A stretch of 64,000 bases of DNA. It comes from Salvator merianae (lineage: Eukaryota; Chordata; Lepidosauria; Squamata; Teiidae). The translations under genes and the position numbers were made by a program. This document shows, one piece after another, positions 1-13,400 of the stretch (within the stretch, counting starts at the first letter, position 1; the number at the start of each line of letters is the position of its first letter). Below the pieces are notes generated by a model. The model did no database searches. It worked only from the letters and a program-made list of their open reading frames with translations, and was not told the origin of the DNA. The stretch is from positions 8,462,056 to 8,526,055 of the forward strand of contig QVOM02000126.1 in assembly GCA_003586115.2 (NCBI GenBank), in the 5' to 3' direction.

Positions 1-1274
1 CACCAAATCCCTCCTGATTTGGATATTTTCCCAAATTCCAAAGATAATGAAGCTGAGCACCATGTGGAAAGTTAACACAAATCAAATTGAGACACAAGTA
101 ATGTTATAACAAAATCACATTTATCTGGATAGGAGCAGTGCTGTATACTGATTTCTTTCTCTGCTCCACAGGGTCACGCTGAAATTAATAGCTTTAGTTC
201 CAGCAATCCCACGGACTGGAACAGCTATAAACCAAGTATTAACGCTTTCGCAAGCAAGCTTGAACAACCAGAGTATCTTATACAGTTGTCCCCTGATTTT
301 GGAAATTTTAAACTGTTTTGGTGCTAAACTTAAAAGCAACCTGCAGACATTTGCAAAAGCTAATGGCAGACGTTTTTAGGATATAACTGGAATTCAAGCT
401 CTATAAAAAAAGCAGAAGAAATTAAGAAATGGTGAGGGAGTCCTTCAAGGGGAAAGAAGTAACAGTGATTGAAATTAGCCTGATATGGGAGGCTTTTTGA
501 AACTTTTGGCTGAGATTAAAGCACACACAAGCAATAAACACAGATTCCACCTGCCACAGTTTGGAGATTGTTAAGAGCATGTTCTATAGTTCTACTTTGA
601 ACCTAAGCTTTTGGATATGGCTATTATATATATAATGAGCAAAGAAAATCTGTTCTTTAGAATCATAATATTAAAGAAGCGTAAATCATCTCAGACTAGG
701 CTACAGAACCAATTCATCAACTGCAATAGATATACATGGAAAATTAAGTTGAAGTAATAATAAGTTCATTTTTCTGGTCTCCGGTTGCTGGCATTCCCAG
801 AAAAGGAAGTTTTTTTCTAGTACAGACTTCCAGCCCTGGGTTCTGAATGCTTTACATAAAGATAACCCCTGTCTATTTAGAAATTTAGCCTGTCTATCAA
901 GTTGCACTTGTCTTGAAGCAGATGCACCTCCTTGGCATAGCAGGCAAAAATGCTTTGCAGACTCGACGTAATAACAATGCAGTAAATGTTAGTGATGCAA
1001 AGAGCCCACTGCCTCCTACTCACAGAAAATAAAGCATTGCAGCATCCAAGCTGGGGAATGCAACTTCCTCATTAGCTTGAGGCAAAGTAACAGATTTAGG
1101 AATTATATACACTTCCACCCACACACACCAAATTATTTATGGGACACAAAGATCCATCACTGTTATTCAAAAAACAGATCAGGCTTACAGTAATTATACC
1201 CTTGATCATCAACCCAGCACACACACATGTGCACAGATGCATACATATGTATACACACAGGCCCACGTCCTCAC
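1..1274. other. Intron of KIAA0586, continuing out of the window
   Basis: No TALPID3-like reading or exon was recognised here. A/T-rich intron sequence with a CA/TG-rich tract at about 1096-1262. The next exon, the start of the Pro/Thr-rich C-terminal part, must lie further down. Confidence 0.6.
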
Positions 1275-1465
1275 CTTTTCTGGCATGAGCGTTATAGCTG
1301 AAGGAACAACTGTAGCTGAAGCGGTTCTCTGGCCTTCTCGGTCACCCAGCATAACAGCCACTGTCTCAGCAAGTGCTTCATTCACAAAGCGTCTAATCAT
1401 TTCTGAGTCCACTGGAGTGCCAGCGCTGACAAACAGCTGAAATCCTTCCGCGCCCGCTGCTTCCA
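1275..1465 (-). CDS. KIAA0586: KIAA0586 coding exon 22 (last exon in window)
   Basis: 191 nt, residues 1031-1094. It carries [18 protein letters not shown] and [18 protein letters not shown], near-identical to other vertebrates. The acceptor is TTTGCCTATAG and the donor GAAAAG|GTGAGG, phase 1 in and phase 0 out, so the gene continues below position 1. A CA-rich tract starts just inside the next intron. Confidence 0.97.
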
Positions 1466-4400
1466 CTATAGGCAAAACAGAGCCCATGCAAAGAAAAATC
1501 TGCTTCTTTTTTTGTTTGTTTTCAGGTAGCGTTTGAACATTGCAAACTGCAGACTATGTTACACTCGTGGGCACCCTCACCCGCCTTCTGCAACTGTACC
1601 ATGCCCTCCACAGACTTGCATGAGTGAGTCAAGGGATGCTACTGAACATGAGTGACTCCATATTTGATAATGAGCAATACATAATATAGATAAAATCAGT
1701 AAGCAAGGGAATCTGGTAGCAACTTAGAGACTAGCAGAGAGAAAGAAGTTGGTAGCATGAGTTTTTGTAGACTAAGCCTACTTCATCAGATGCACGGAGT
1801 GAAGTGCCCAGGGCACTTATATGGGCAAGCTGTGTGAACAGCAAAAGAAATGCAAAACTCTGATGTGGTGATGAGGTGACAAGTGGAGTATAATGATGGT
1901 TGTTAAAACATTACGTGTGAATAGAGATGCAAACTCATCAGAGTGGTAGACTGTAGAATGATGTTATTGTTTATCTTGGATTGTAACATTTTTCTGTAAG
2001 TCTCCCTGAAATTTTCAGTAAAGGCTGAAGAAATAACAACAAGAAGCATTAGAGAAAGAGATATCAGACAGTTGTTGCTTACCGATATCAGAGGATCCGA
2101 CTTGACTGTCTTCACTTTCTGACACGCTGATGTTCGGCACTGCTTCCTTCTTTGCCGGAAACATCCCACTGATGATTCGCGCCATCACCTCTTGTTCCAC
2201 CCTGGCAGAATGACATTTTTTTTCTTTTTAATTTATCTGCTTTTGTACTACTTGGCATCCTGAATATAAGGGAGTCAGAAGCCACAGTTAATCGCTGATC
2301 AACACATTTTTTGTTCTGAGAACTCACCAACTAACCAGTTTATTTTCCAGGGTCTCCCGTTTCTCTATGATCTCCTCTAGAATATCTGCTGATGGATGAG
2401 GTGCAGGAGCAGCAGGTGGAAAGGGAAGGCCATTGTATTTTGGAGACATAGTTTCCCCTCGACTGTTGAATTCCAGCACTGGCCCTGAGAATTCTGGGAT
2501 ATCATCTTCTTGTTCATCCTCATGGAAATACAGAAAAATTTATTTTATTAAGAGCGTTGGTGCATATACCAACAAATAAAAAGAACATAAGAGGAGCCCT
2601 GGTGGATCGGGCCACAGTCCATCAAGTCCAGTATCCTGTTAGGAGGCACAGTGGTGCAGAAGGCTAAGGCACTGATCTTTCAATAGGAGGATTGGAGTTT
2701 AAGGCCCCTGTCCGCCATGTAGAGGGGATGAGTGCCCTCTACTGGCCTCCAGCTCCAGCCAACCTAGCTGTTCGAAAGCAAGTAATTGCAAGTAGATAAA
2801 CAGGGAGCATCACATTGTGTGATGCGGAAGATAGACAGATGTAAGCCTTCGGGCAAAAAAATAACCTTGTAAGCCGCTTTGAGTCAGCTTTGGCAGAGAA
2901 AAGCGGGGTATAAAAACCAAGTTCTTCTTCTTCTTCTTCTTCTGTCTCTCCAGTATCCTGCCCACCAATTGCTTCTGGGCATTCTCAAGCAGAAGACAAA
3001 GGCAAAACCTTTACCTGCTCTCAATTTCCTGCCTGTGTTGGTTTTTACTGTATCATTTTATTGTTCTATATTTTATTTTATACCCAGCCCTGAAAAAAAA
3101 AAGCTTTAAAAAAGACATAAATGCTTGCCATTCTCCTCTGACTATCTGTGAGCCCAGCTACTGCACAATCTGGCTGGGGCAACTATCTGCCTTTTAGCAA
3201 TAATGGCACATAGAACATTAGAAGTATTAGTGCTAAAAACGCTTATACAGAACATCACATGGGCCAGCGCAACCAAATTAAATATCACGGAGATCAAATG
3301 AGGTCAAAGCCAGGGACAAAATCAAAGGATCCAATAGTCAGTTAATGAAGGGTCTTAGAAAACCTAAGAATTCAACACTGAAGAAAGCAAAATATTATCC
3401 TTACACTTTTCCAAAGGAAGCAAAATGAGAATTCCACAAAATCTTTTGAAAACATTATTTTGCAAACATATGCTTTCAGCAAAGTTGTTAAAAGAATTAC
3501 GTTTCTAATGATGCATCTCTCTTCTAAAATAACATATATGCTTCCAGATTTAACTTGACTGCTGTATATCATTATATGTATTTTAATAATCGTGAACACA
3601 TGAAGCAAGAGTGCAGGATTCTGATCAGAAGTGGCAAGTGACCAATAAAAGCATGGGACTTGCCCTCATACCAGAATCAATGAATAGTGCAGTCAGTCTC
3701 CTCACCTTGATCTGCTGACTCTAATCTTCGATTTTGCCTGCATCCTGCAGAAAACATCCCTTTATTTAGTTGTTCATGCATAGCACAGCCTAAGCCCATC
3801 AGCTTGCAACAGGACAACACTACGTGAATTAGCAATGTCCCTGTCCCTGGCAAAAGAGCTGCAAGATTATTATGCTAATGCAGTTACTCAAGCTGAATAG
3901 TATTTTAATCATTGCAGATTGTTTACTTATCACGGATAGCCTGAATCCATCTTCTGTTTACTCCTGTTTCCAAACATCTGGTCTTATATCTTGAAGGCAT
4001 GTTTTGCAGTACAAGAGTAAGTGCCCTCTTCCATTCAGGATCCTTGGTTTGCCCTTGCATCCTCCAAGTTCCACCACTTTAGCTAAGGTCCAACACCCCA
4101 TGATTTTCTTTTCCTTTGGTCCAGTATGTCCAATATCACCACTCCACATTCCTGCCTATACCAAGACTCTTCAAGAGCTGAACTTCATGTGCTTGCTGTG
4201 TGAGTGGGCTCTTCCTTCTAAGACAACTACTCTTGAAATCACTACTGGATTGAAGACAGACATCTGAGATGTCTCTTCCACTTTTATTATTGCCAAGATC
4301 TGGACAGCTCAGTCTTGATCTGCCTGGTTCCAGTGGGGTATACCTAACTGGCCTCTGTCTAATTGCCTGTTCATGACATCTTGCTCAGGCACTGTCTGAA

Positions 4401-7400
4401 GAGGCATTTACAGCTGATTATTCTTGAGGTTTCTGGACCCTGTGCCTCTGCAGTAACTGCGCTTCACCTCTGGAGAGGTTTGTTTGACTGCTAGGAACTC
4501 ATTTCTAACTAAGCCTCTTTCCACCACTGCTGGGATTGGTCCCAGCCTGATCTCTTGTGTGAATGTTTATGTGTTTTTCACTTTCCTTCCTTTGAAAATT
4601 GTCCTTCACCAAGCAAAGATCTCAAGAAAGGTATAAATCACCCAGATCTCTTCTCTTGTCCTGGTCACTTTGGCACTCTTTTATTCTGATCCCATCAAAC
4701 TTCATTCTTCGTTTCTCCTCTTTAACTCTCAAATATTCAAACTCTGATTCCTCCTTTAGTGAAAAAGGAGAGCTGTAGCTTGGCTAGACCACCCCAATTC
4801 ATTTCAGGGGCTCTAAATGATTATTTGCATGGGGACCAGTTGATATTGGGCAGCAGCTATTGATAGGAACCGCAAACCAGCAAATCACAGGGTAAGAGTT
4901 CATCATATTGAAGGGCTCCATCCCTCCCCAGTTGTTAAACTGACCTCTGCTGACCCTCAACCTCTCATGACAATCTGCCCTTCTGCTACCTAGCAACAAG
5001 CCCTGACTGGCTGATAAATCTCCTGTACTTCAGCAACTTGGCTGATCTCTATTCTATTTGTCTTATCTTAATTTTTAAAGTCAGAAACATTTATTTTGTG
5101 TTCCTTTTGCTGTAGTTACAGCTAAAATTACTTCACTTGATAAAAGAAAATGTTTGTTTACTTCAGAAACTTCACACTTCAAGCAGCTGCTACTGTTTGA
5201 CTAATTCACTCCACTTTGATATTGTCTCTGTGTACTGGGTACATAAAGTTATATGCCTTTCGCGTTCAATAAAAGCAAACTTTGCATCAAAGTCAGTCAA
5301 GTCATTTCTCCCTTGTTGAGACTCAGTACCAACCCGGTCAACAGTCAAACCAAGCCTCTAATCATTTAAAGTTCCAACTTGTGGGTATACTACTAAATAA
5401 GTGTACAGAGTTGTTCTGGTAATATCTTCAAGGTCATTCATCTGTGCAAATGAATGCCAAAATATGCTGTGGTTTTCGATTTTACAAATGTCTGTGGTTG
5501 AACATACAGATGAAAAAGTCAAGGATAAAGAATAAAAGCAATTCCTGAGAAAATGGGGAAAGGGTAGGAAAACTCTCTTATTCGTATCTTAAATAAATGA
5601 TGTTTCTGATGTCTTTATTTTGATTCATCAACTGCTCTTTGCAAAAGCTGGAAACAAAAGGATAGCTGATTTCTCTCAAATTCTTTGAAATTAAAAGAAA
5701 ATATTATCTAAGTAAAAGAATTCCAGCTTCTGACATGAGTTCAGGTTCAGTATAAGGATTAATCCTGCTCTCTATTATAAAATAAGAAAGAAAACTAACA
5801 TGAAAAAACTGCACAGGTTTTTGAAGAGGCTGTTTCCAACTAGCTTTTGATGAAAGTGTTGTTATTTTAAATAATAGCTACAGAATTCAACAATTTGGGA
5901 GCCATACATATATAAAAGAAATCCACCTATGGCATCATGTTCACAGTATCTAAGCAGAACTGCTGATGACATAGATTTCTTTTGTATAATTTTGCTTTTC
6001 TATGTGCAGATTAAGATATTAAGTCCAGGATGCCTAGATGGTTCATATCTCTGGCAAAGACTATGAAGAGGCCCTTTTCAGAGAAAGGGGCAATGCAGCA
6101 GATAGGGCATGAGACATCTTTTGTTGGTGGTGTGGCATAAGGGGTGGCACGAGAAGATCCCTACCTGTTCTAGCGCGTAGTGGTGGTGTCCTGTAAGCTC
6201 TTAGCTTGGGGCTTTGTGGACATTCATGGGGACCACTGCTTTCTGGGACCAAAGTTCCAGTCAGTCATGCTGTTCATGGATGCTACAGAGACTAGTTTCA
6301 AATGTGCAGAATTAAAATTTATTTATTTGCATTTCTGTCCCACTGACTACTGAAGGTCTCAGGGCGGATTATAGTAAAATCAATATAAAACAAAATTTAA
6401 AAACTCACTTAAAACAACAGCAGTGCCTAGAAGAGAAGGAAAAATTGTTCCATACAGTTGAACCTATCTGGTCTGCTTAGTGGCCATTAATGTTGCAGTC
6501 TCTAGGGTTCCGGCAGCAATAATGCCACTAGATGGAATCCTTAATTTTACATCTTGGTTTCATTGCTGTTCCAAATGGGTAGATGGCCTTATAGCTACTG
6601 CAAGGCACCATTTTTTATCTCTGTCTCCAGAGTACAATATGCTGGGGCCTTTCTGTAGAACTGGAGTGGAAGAAAAAGTCATCAAGGGCATGGCCCGACA
6701 TCGTAAATTTATTCCATATCGGAAGAGTACGAGGACTGAATTCGTCTTCTGATCGTTCCCACATTTGCATTTTAACACGGACTCAATTTGGACTTGCTCG
6801 GTCTCACACTGATGTTTCCCGTGCTTGGCATGGAGAAACAGTACCTTTTCTGCCTCCACCCCTCGTCAGATTCTCCTCCCTGTGCAGTCAGTGATTGGCT
6901 GCAGTCCCAACTTTCAAATCTTGCCTTCACAGGGGCAAGCAAGTCAAGCTCCACCCTCTGTATGTCCTCGCTGCTGCCTCAGAACATGGATTCACTTGGC
7001 AGAATTACTAGCATTCACCATTGTATCTACATAAGCAGAACTTTAATACCACATGTACTACACAATTAAGCTTCTTAAGGGGCAGATCACAATTTCTGCT
7101 CCTTTGGAATTGCACTTTTGTGCACTTGCACATTTAAGAGTAGCACAAAAGCGGGGAGTGGTCTGTGAAGCGAGAGAAACGTGGGGGGGGGGACATGGGG
7201 GGGGCTTTATTATTGTGATAGTGTAGTTAATGGCCAGCAAATGGACTCTGCCTCCACTCCCCGCAAGACATCCACAGCAGCATGTGTCCCACTATGTAGC
7301 TGTGTGCTGCTGTGTGCTGCCGACAGCAAAACTGGTACTGAGCGGGCTCTTTGTTGGGGCAAGAGGACTGCACCCTCAAACAGGCGCAGTCTGTTTTTTA

Positions 7401-10400
7401 GTTTAATCAGCAGACATAAGTGGAGGAAGCCTTTAATTTCTTCCTGGTGGTGTCGAATGGAGGCTAAAGGAAGAGAAAGGACCGCAGTTTAGCAAAGTAC
7501 AATGGAGGACGGTTTTCTTTTCTCCTAGCAGCCGGGGAAGTGGGGATAATGGAGGCGGAAGGAACTACTGTGATTCCTGCCCACCCACAAAGTCTGTCAT
7601 TGGACGGCAGGAAATGGGGAGCCCTCCCTCTGCACGCCCCCCAAAAAGTAGAGTCCCTCCCAAATAGTCTCCTTTCCCATTCCCACATCGCAAAGTAAAG
7701 GGGGCTAGCGATCTGGAACGGCTTGAGGACTCATTAAACCCGAATGCAAAGTTGTCCGGATTTCACCAATATAGCCCAGAAAAACTACGGAAAGGCAAGA
7801 TCATGTCAAGCCAGCGGGAAGTAAAGATGGCCTGTAAGAACATGCAGAGAATACCTAGAAGGGGATAGGCAGCAATGTCGAATACCACCCAAACCCTGTT
7901 TTTTCCTTTACTATTACCTATTTCTTGAACATTCAAAGTTAAATAAGTGTAATTTCAGCAGCTAGCACTTTGTGAATCTACATTTATCCTCTGGAAATTA
8001 ATTTGCTTTTTAAATTATTGACTGGTGTGCTTGTAGATCACAGAGAAGTGTGCATGGAACTGCCTATATAATTTAATTAAATGATAACTTTATAAAATTG
8101 ATTTTATTGTAACCTATTCTGAGACCTCAGGGCATATGACAAGATAGAAACGCAAATAAATAAACAATAAATCCTGCTGTGTAGGGCAGGTTGTGCTAGA
8201 TAGGCTGAAAAAGTCAGTGTATTCTTTGCCACCAGCTGCAAGAACATGCAATGGAATTTTTATAAAGGCTGTTCAGTGAATTAGAGGTCCTGCAGAAACA
8301 TCACATTAAACCGAAATCTACCAAGTATTAAAAGCATTTAGTAAGTAAGACCGACAATCATTAAAAAAAATCATCTGAATTTGTCTCTTGCAAGAGACAT
8401 TACTTGAAAACCTACCTGGCTGACACCTGCAACATCAACAAAGTTAACACCGGGAAGCTTCGGGTCTTCATCCAGAAGTTGACTGCTTTCTGGTGCAGCC
8501 TACATAAGAGAAGTGAAGTAAATCCTAACTGCAGAACACATGCTGCAAGAAACTTGCTCTTGTTTTTTATATGGTACACAGAAACTAAGAGACAGGCTGG
8601 GGAGCCTGCAGCACATTCTACGTTATGACTTCCAGAGACATAGGTGTGTAAATTATTTTAAGCACTGTTAAGGCTGTGAAGCCAAAATGGAGTTCTGTCA
8701 GAGAATTATGGGAACTTGGAAAATATAGAGTGCAGTTCCGCTGGAGAGAGAGAGCAGTTCAGGTAGAATTTGCCACAGTTAAGCACAAAAAACTGGGAAC
8801 AGAACAAGTTAAAAAAGAACCAAGTATCGAAAAGTAAAATAATTTAGTCTTGAAGTCGAAAAGCATTCTTTTTTCTGGCTTTTCCTGTTCTCAGCTTGTT
8901 TTAAGGCCCTGTGATATACAGAACTAAAGTAAGTGATGTGATGCTTTCTTTGCCTTATTGAATGTAATTGGTTAATCATAGGTTTGCCTAAATCATATCT
9001 AGCATGGAAGAATGAGCTGTGTTTGTCTGGATCAGTAAGCAAAGGGGTCTTGCAGCACCTTAGAAACTAAAAAGAGAAAGAAGTTGGTAGCGTATGTGGT
9101 CACAGATTAAGCCTCAGTAAACTAAGGCTAAGTAGGCTTAGTCTAGGAAAGCTCATGCTATCAACCTCTTTTCTTTATTAGAGTCTAAGGTACCTCTAGA
9201 CCCCCTTGCACACCTATCATAATTTGCTTACATTTCATTATTCTATGTAAGAATCACAAGGTGAAGGTCCATTTCACTTCTCTTGCAATTGGGTTTCCTT
9301 AGTGCTCAAGAATAATAAAACTGTATTATTGCCGTGATTTTCTTTTTTTGCCCAGCCTAATTTCTTCAACAGCAGCCAAAACCTTTCTTCGTATTTGCAC
9401 ACTGCAGCATAAAGCTGCTATGGCCCAGAGCCTGCACACTTAAACGCATTAAGCTGGCACGTGCATTGATTCTGTTCAGGTGCATTAGAAGCCCAGCAAG
9501 CTGAGGCGTGACTGAAAAGTCAGGCACGATCTCCCCCACCTCTGCACAAGCTGCTCTTTACCAGCCCAGAGAGCTTGGATTTAAGAGAGAGTTTAGTCCT
9601 GCTCAGTGTCCATGCTTAGCAAGAAGCATTAAGCTGGCAGAAGTGTGCAACTCTGCCTTCATTAAGACTTGAACTGAGCCCTATGGAAGCAGGAATGAAG
9701 GTGGATTACGCATATAAAAGACGACAAATTAATGTGTCTCAAAACTTATATATTTACAGTGCATTCTTAAGAGGCAGCACTGTAGATCAGCTTCAGCCTA
9801 AAATGACCCTGGAATGTAACTCTTCCTCTTCTCCAAAGGACCCAAAGGTCTAAATTCAAGAATACTTGGATTGCCCTCCCTGCTTTATCTAAGATTGATA
9901 ATGTTGTGCCCCTAGACTCCTGGGGACGGATGTATTGAAGAAGACGACGACGGAGGAGGAGAATAAGAATTAGAATTTGGTTTTTATACCCAGCTTTTCT
10001 CAGCCGAAGCTGACTCAAAGCGGCTTATAAGGTTATTTTTCGCCTGAAGGCTTACATCTATCTATCTTCCGCATCACACAATGTGATGCTCCCTATTTAT
10101 CTACTTGCAATTACTTGCTTTCGAACAGCTAGGTTGGCTGGAGCTAGAGGCCAGTAGAGGGCGCTCATCCCCTCTACACGGCAGACAAGGGCCTCGAACT
10201 CCGATCCTCCTATTGAAAGATCAGAGCCTTAGCCTTCTGCGCCACCGTGTCTCTTAAATGTGCAGTTTTGCTTTAAAATTTAATTTTTCACTTTTGAGTA
10301 ATTTGTCTTCCTTTTTTTTCCCCCCCAAGGAACTGATTTGCTCCGGCAGTGATTTCTGGGTTGTTTTCAAGGAAATGCCTTTATGGGGTACATTGCATAA

Positions 10401-13400
10401 TCTGTATGAGAGGTGACCACAGCAATACCCATGGAGAGTAAGAATCAACAGCCCTTCTATTACCAAGCTGTGAAGCTCAGAAAAGCACAAATGGCATGGC
10501 CAAAAACAGTTCACAAGAATCACCTGAGCAGCTTTTGCTCTGCTCTTTCTCAGAAATGGATCCGAAGTAGAAGAAGCACTCCCAGAAGTTTCTGTTACCT
10601 AGAGCTTCTATCACTTCCAGAAAGAGATGCTAGAAGAAGAACTGTGCTTTTTGTTGAAGGCTGATGCAAAGAGGCTTATTACTGGGCTAACTGTCTAAAA
10701 GCATATTGGGAAAAGTTCATTCCACCAGGTTTTGGCAGCTGTAGGCAAGGGGGTGCGTTTCTCATTCATCTGTCCCCTGAGGTTCTTAGCCAATAGGATA
10801 TAGGCTTGCTGATGCTCAAGAAGAATATGGGTTTGTTCTTAGACTACAAGTCCCAGCATTCCACTCCCAACCTGAGGCTAGCAGCTGCTAGCAGCTGAGA
10901 GCTGAAACCCAGAAACATTTAGAGAACTGTAGCTTTGAGATTCCTGGCTTAGTTGCTGCCCTAGAATTTATGTATGTCTTTGCAGTCATATTGCCTGAAA
11001 AAGTACATGCATTCAGCTAGGATTCTGGATACGGTCCAGATGGCCAGGGATGTTATCCAAAGCTTTAGCCAGCTTATATTGTATTGTCTTTCTGTTTGAG
11101 AGCCAATGCTCCGGAGTACAGCTGTGCACGGCCATTTTCCCCCCTGCCAAACTAGTGCAAATCAGTTGGGTTCTACTGCACAAAAGGCCCATCAAAAGTG
11201 AAAGCAATATGGAGCTGAAAAAACAAAGTGTTTGCAGGTGTTGATTGTCAGTACTAAAAGCAGGCACCATATTAGACTCTTGTCAAACCGGTTCAAACTG
11301 TCCTGAATACAGGTCTGAAGCATTCTGGCTACACTGTCCACTTTTAGTACTATCTAGTGTCAGCAAGAAATGCTTCCCTGTGCTTACTGTATTTTTTCAA
11401 CTTTTCATTTTTCTGGGCTCCTTTCACAATGTAGCACAGCTAATTCTGCACTAATTTGGGAGGGGGCCATTGACCATTCTCCCCCCCCCCAAAAAAGAGA
11501 GAGAGATGACCATGAAGACGATGACGATGATGAAGACAATGAAATGATAGTCTTGTGATATCAGACCTGGTTAGAAAAACTGTTATTCCAAGGTGGTTGA
11601 AAAACAAAACTATCTGGAGGAAGAACTCAACATTAGAGCATAACAAATGCTTTATTGTGTCAGGTCAGTTGCTCATCCAGTTTTGTAGCCTGTTCTCATA
11701 GTAATAAGCCACTGCACATGGTTGCCTACAAGCAAGACATGACCACACAGTTGCCCTGACCATAATCTCCCAGCAGTTGAAGAGCCATCACGCTCACAGC
11801 TATTGATAGCCCTCTAGGTACTATGCTGTATGTAATTCATCTGAATGATTCCCGCTTACTATAACTATACATTAAAGCTGTTACACGTGTTTTTAGGGTG
11901 AGATGGTGGGAGTACAGGATTCATAATGTATGTATTAAACTGAATGCTTAACAAAAGCTTCATATAGAGGGAAAAAAAGGATTTGCCCATCCCTTTCCTT
12001 TGCATGGGCATTTATTATATATCAAGATATTGTTACGTACTGTTGCAATCGATCATTTATCAGCAAGCTATTTCTTCCAACAAACTGGAGTAGTTATCTG
12101 TTTAACAGCAAGGCTCAGCTCATTTTTATGGAATACGCAGAAAGAGCTCACATATTCACACAGCATATAGTTAATCACAGATTCAAGAAAGAAACTATAA
12201 CTCAGAATTGCTTTGCAATGTTGACATATAAAGGACCCTCTGATGAGACACTTTCTTATCTGTCAACAGCCCTCTAAGAATTTCTTTCTGAAATGAAGGA
12301 AACACAGTGCCACAATAAAAAATCAAGTCAACATTTATGAAGCTAATGAATTCAGATACCTGTAGCACGACTTTTGTAGGAAGGGGTGTTAAGGAACTCT
12401 GGCTTGCACTTGTGCCATCACTTGAAACACTGTCAATATCAAGATTAGGGAGCACCTGGGGGGAAGAAAAGGCCACTGAGTCAAATCAAGCTCTCATCTT
12501 CTGAAGGATTAGAAGGACAGGATTTGTTTCACCCTTTGAAAGTATGTAGCTACATGCAGTGCCCTGACAGATTGGACCAGTGGTCCAGTCTGTTCTTACA
12601 GTGGGAACCAGTTGCACATAGAATCCAACGAGCAATTAAGAGTTCAGTCTGAGACCCCACAAAGCAGACCACAACTGGGCAATACTGCAGGTGACCCAGT
12701 AGCCATGACCATGGAACCTGAGACCCATCTCATGAGCAGGCCACAACTGGGTAATAATGCAGGTGACCAGTAGCCATGACCTCAACCTGTGGTATCTGAG
12801 ACCCCTCTCATGAGCAGGACATAACTGGGCAATACTGCAGGTGATAAAGCAGTCTCAGCCGAGAGCACGACTGCTCACTGAAGTTGACTGGTGTAATGTT
12901 TTCAAAAGTGAGCTGCAGGAAAAAAGAGAGGAAGGTAGCTGGAGGCAGAAATCCTCCAGCTACCAAATTTCATCAAATCTAAACTGCTGCTAAGGAAAAA
13001 AGTATCCAGAACTAGCCTGCCAATTGCTGACAAGGAAAGATGAATAGCCAATATCAATAAAACACTAATTTTTAATAAGCTAGTATCAACAGACAATTGC
13101 ACAACCACACGAGACATCAGAAAACGGACTGAAGTTAACCAAGCTGATCCTGCCCTCATTGGAAAGCAAATAATCTAAAGGCCAAGTTACATATTATATG
13201 CAAAAAGTTCTTCCTTTTTTTTTGTATCGAAATGCTTATTTTAAATCTTTATAATTCTCTTTCTCTACTAAAAAGAAATTCAGCATGTCTTATCAAAACT
13301 ATTAAGACATTTCAGTCCAAATGAAGTTTAACTGGAAAATCCACTCTGAGAACAGGAAACCAGGTTCCAAAGCAAGTCATTAGCAATGACCCCCCTTCCC

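Larger units (their letters stand above)
2519..8415 (-). other. KIAA0586 intron 19 (5.9 kb)
   Basis: No exon seen. Holds the split CR1 tail and SINE A, the LTR-like stretch and a short repeat at 6315. The 7160-7700 part is richer in G (poly-G runs at 7182-7205) but has no gene I can support. Confidence 0.6.
8500..12359 (-). other. KIAA0586 intron 18 (3.9 kb)
   Basis: Solo LTR with nested fold-back repeat, SINE B, and about 11030-11310 a stretch weakly similar to 42460-42620. Otherwise unremarkable. Confidence 0.6.
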
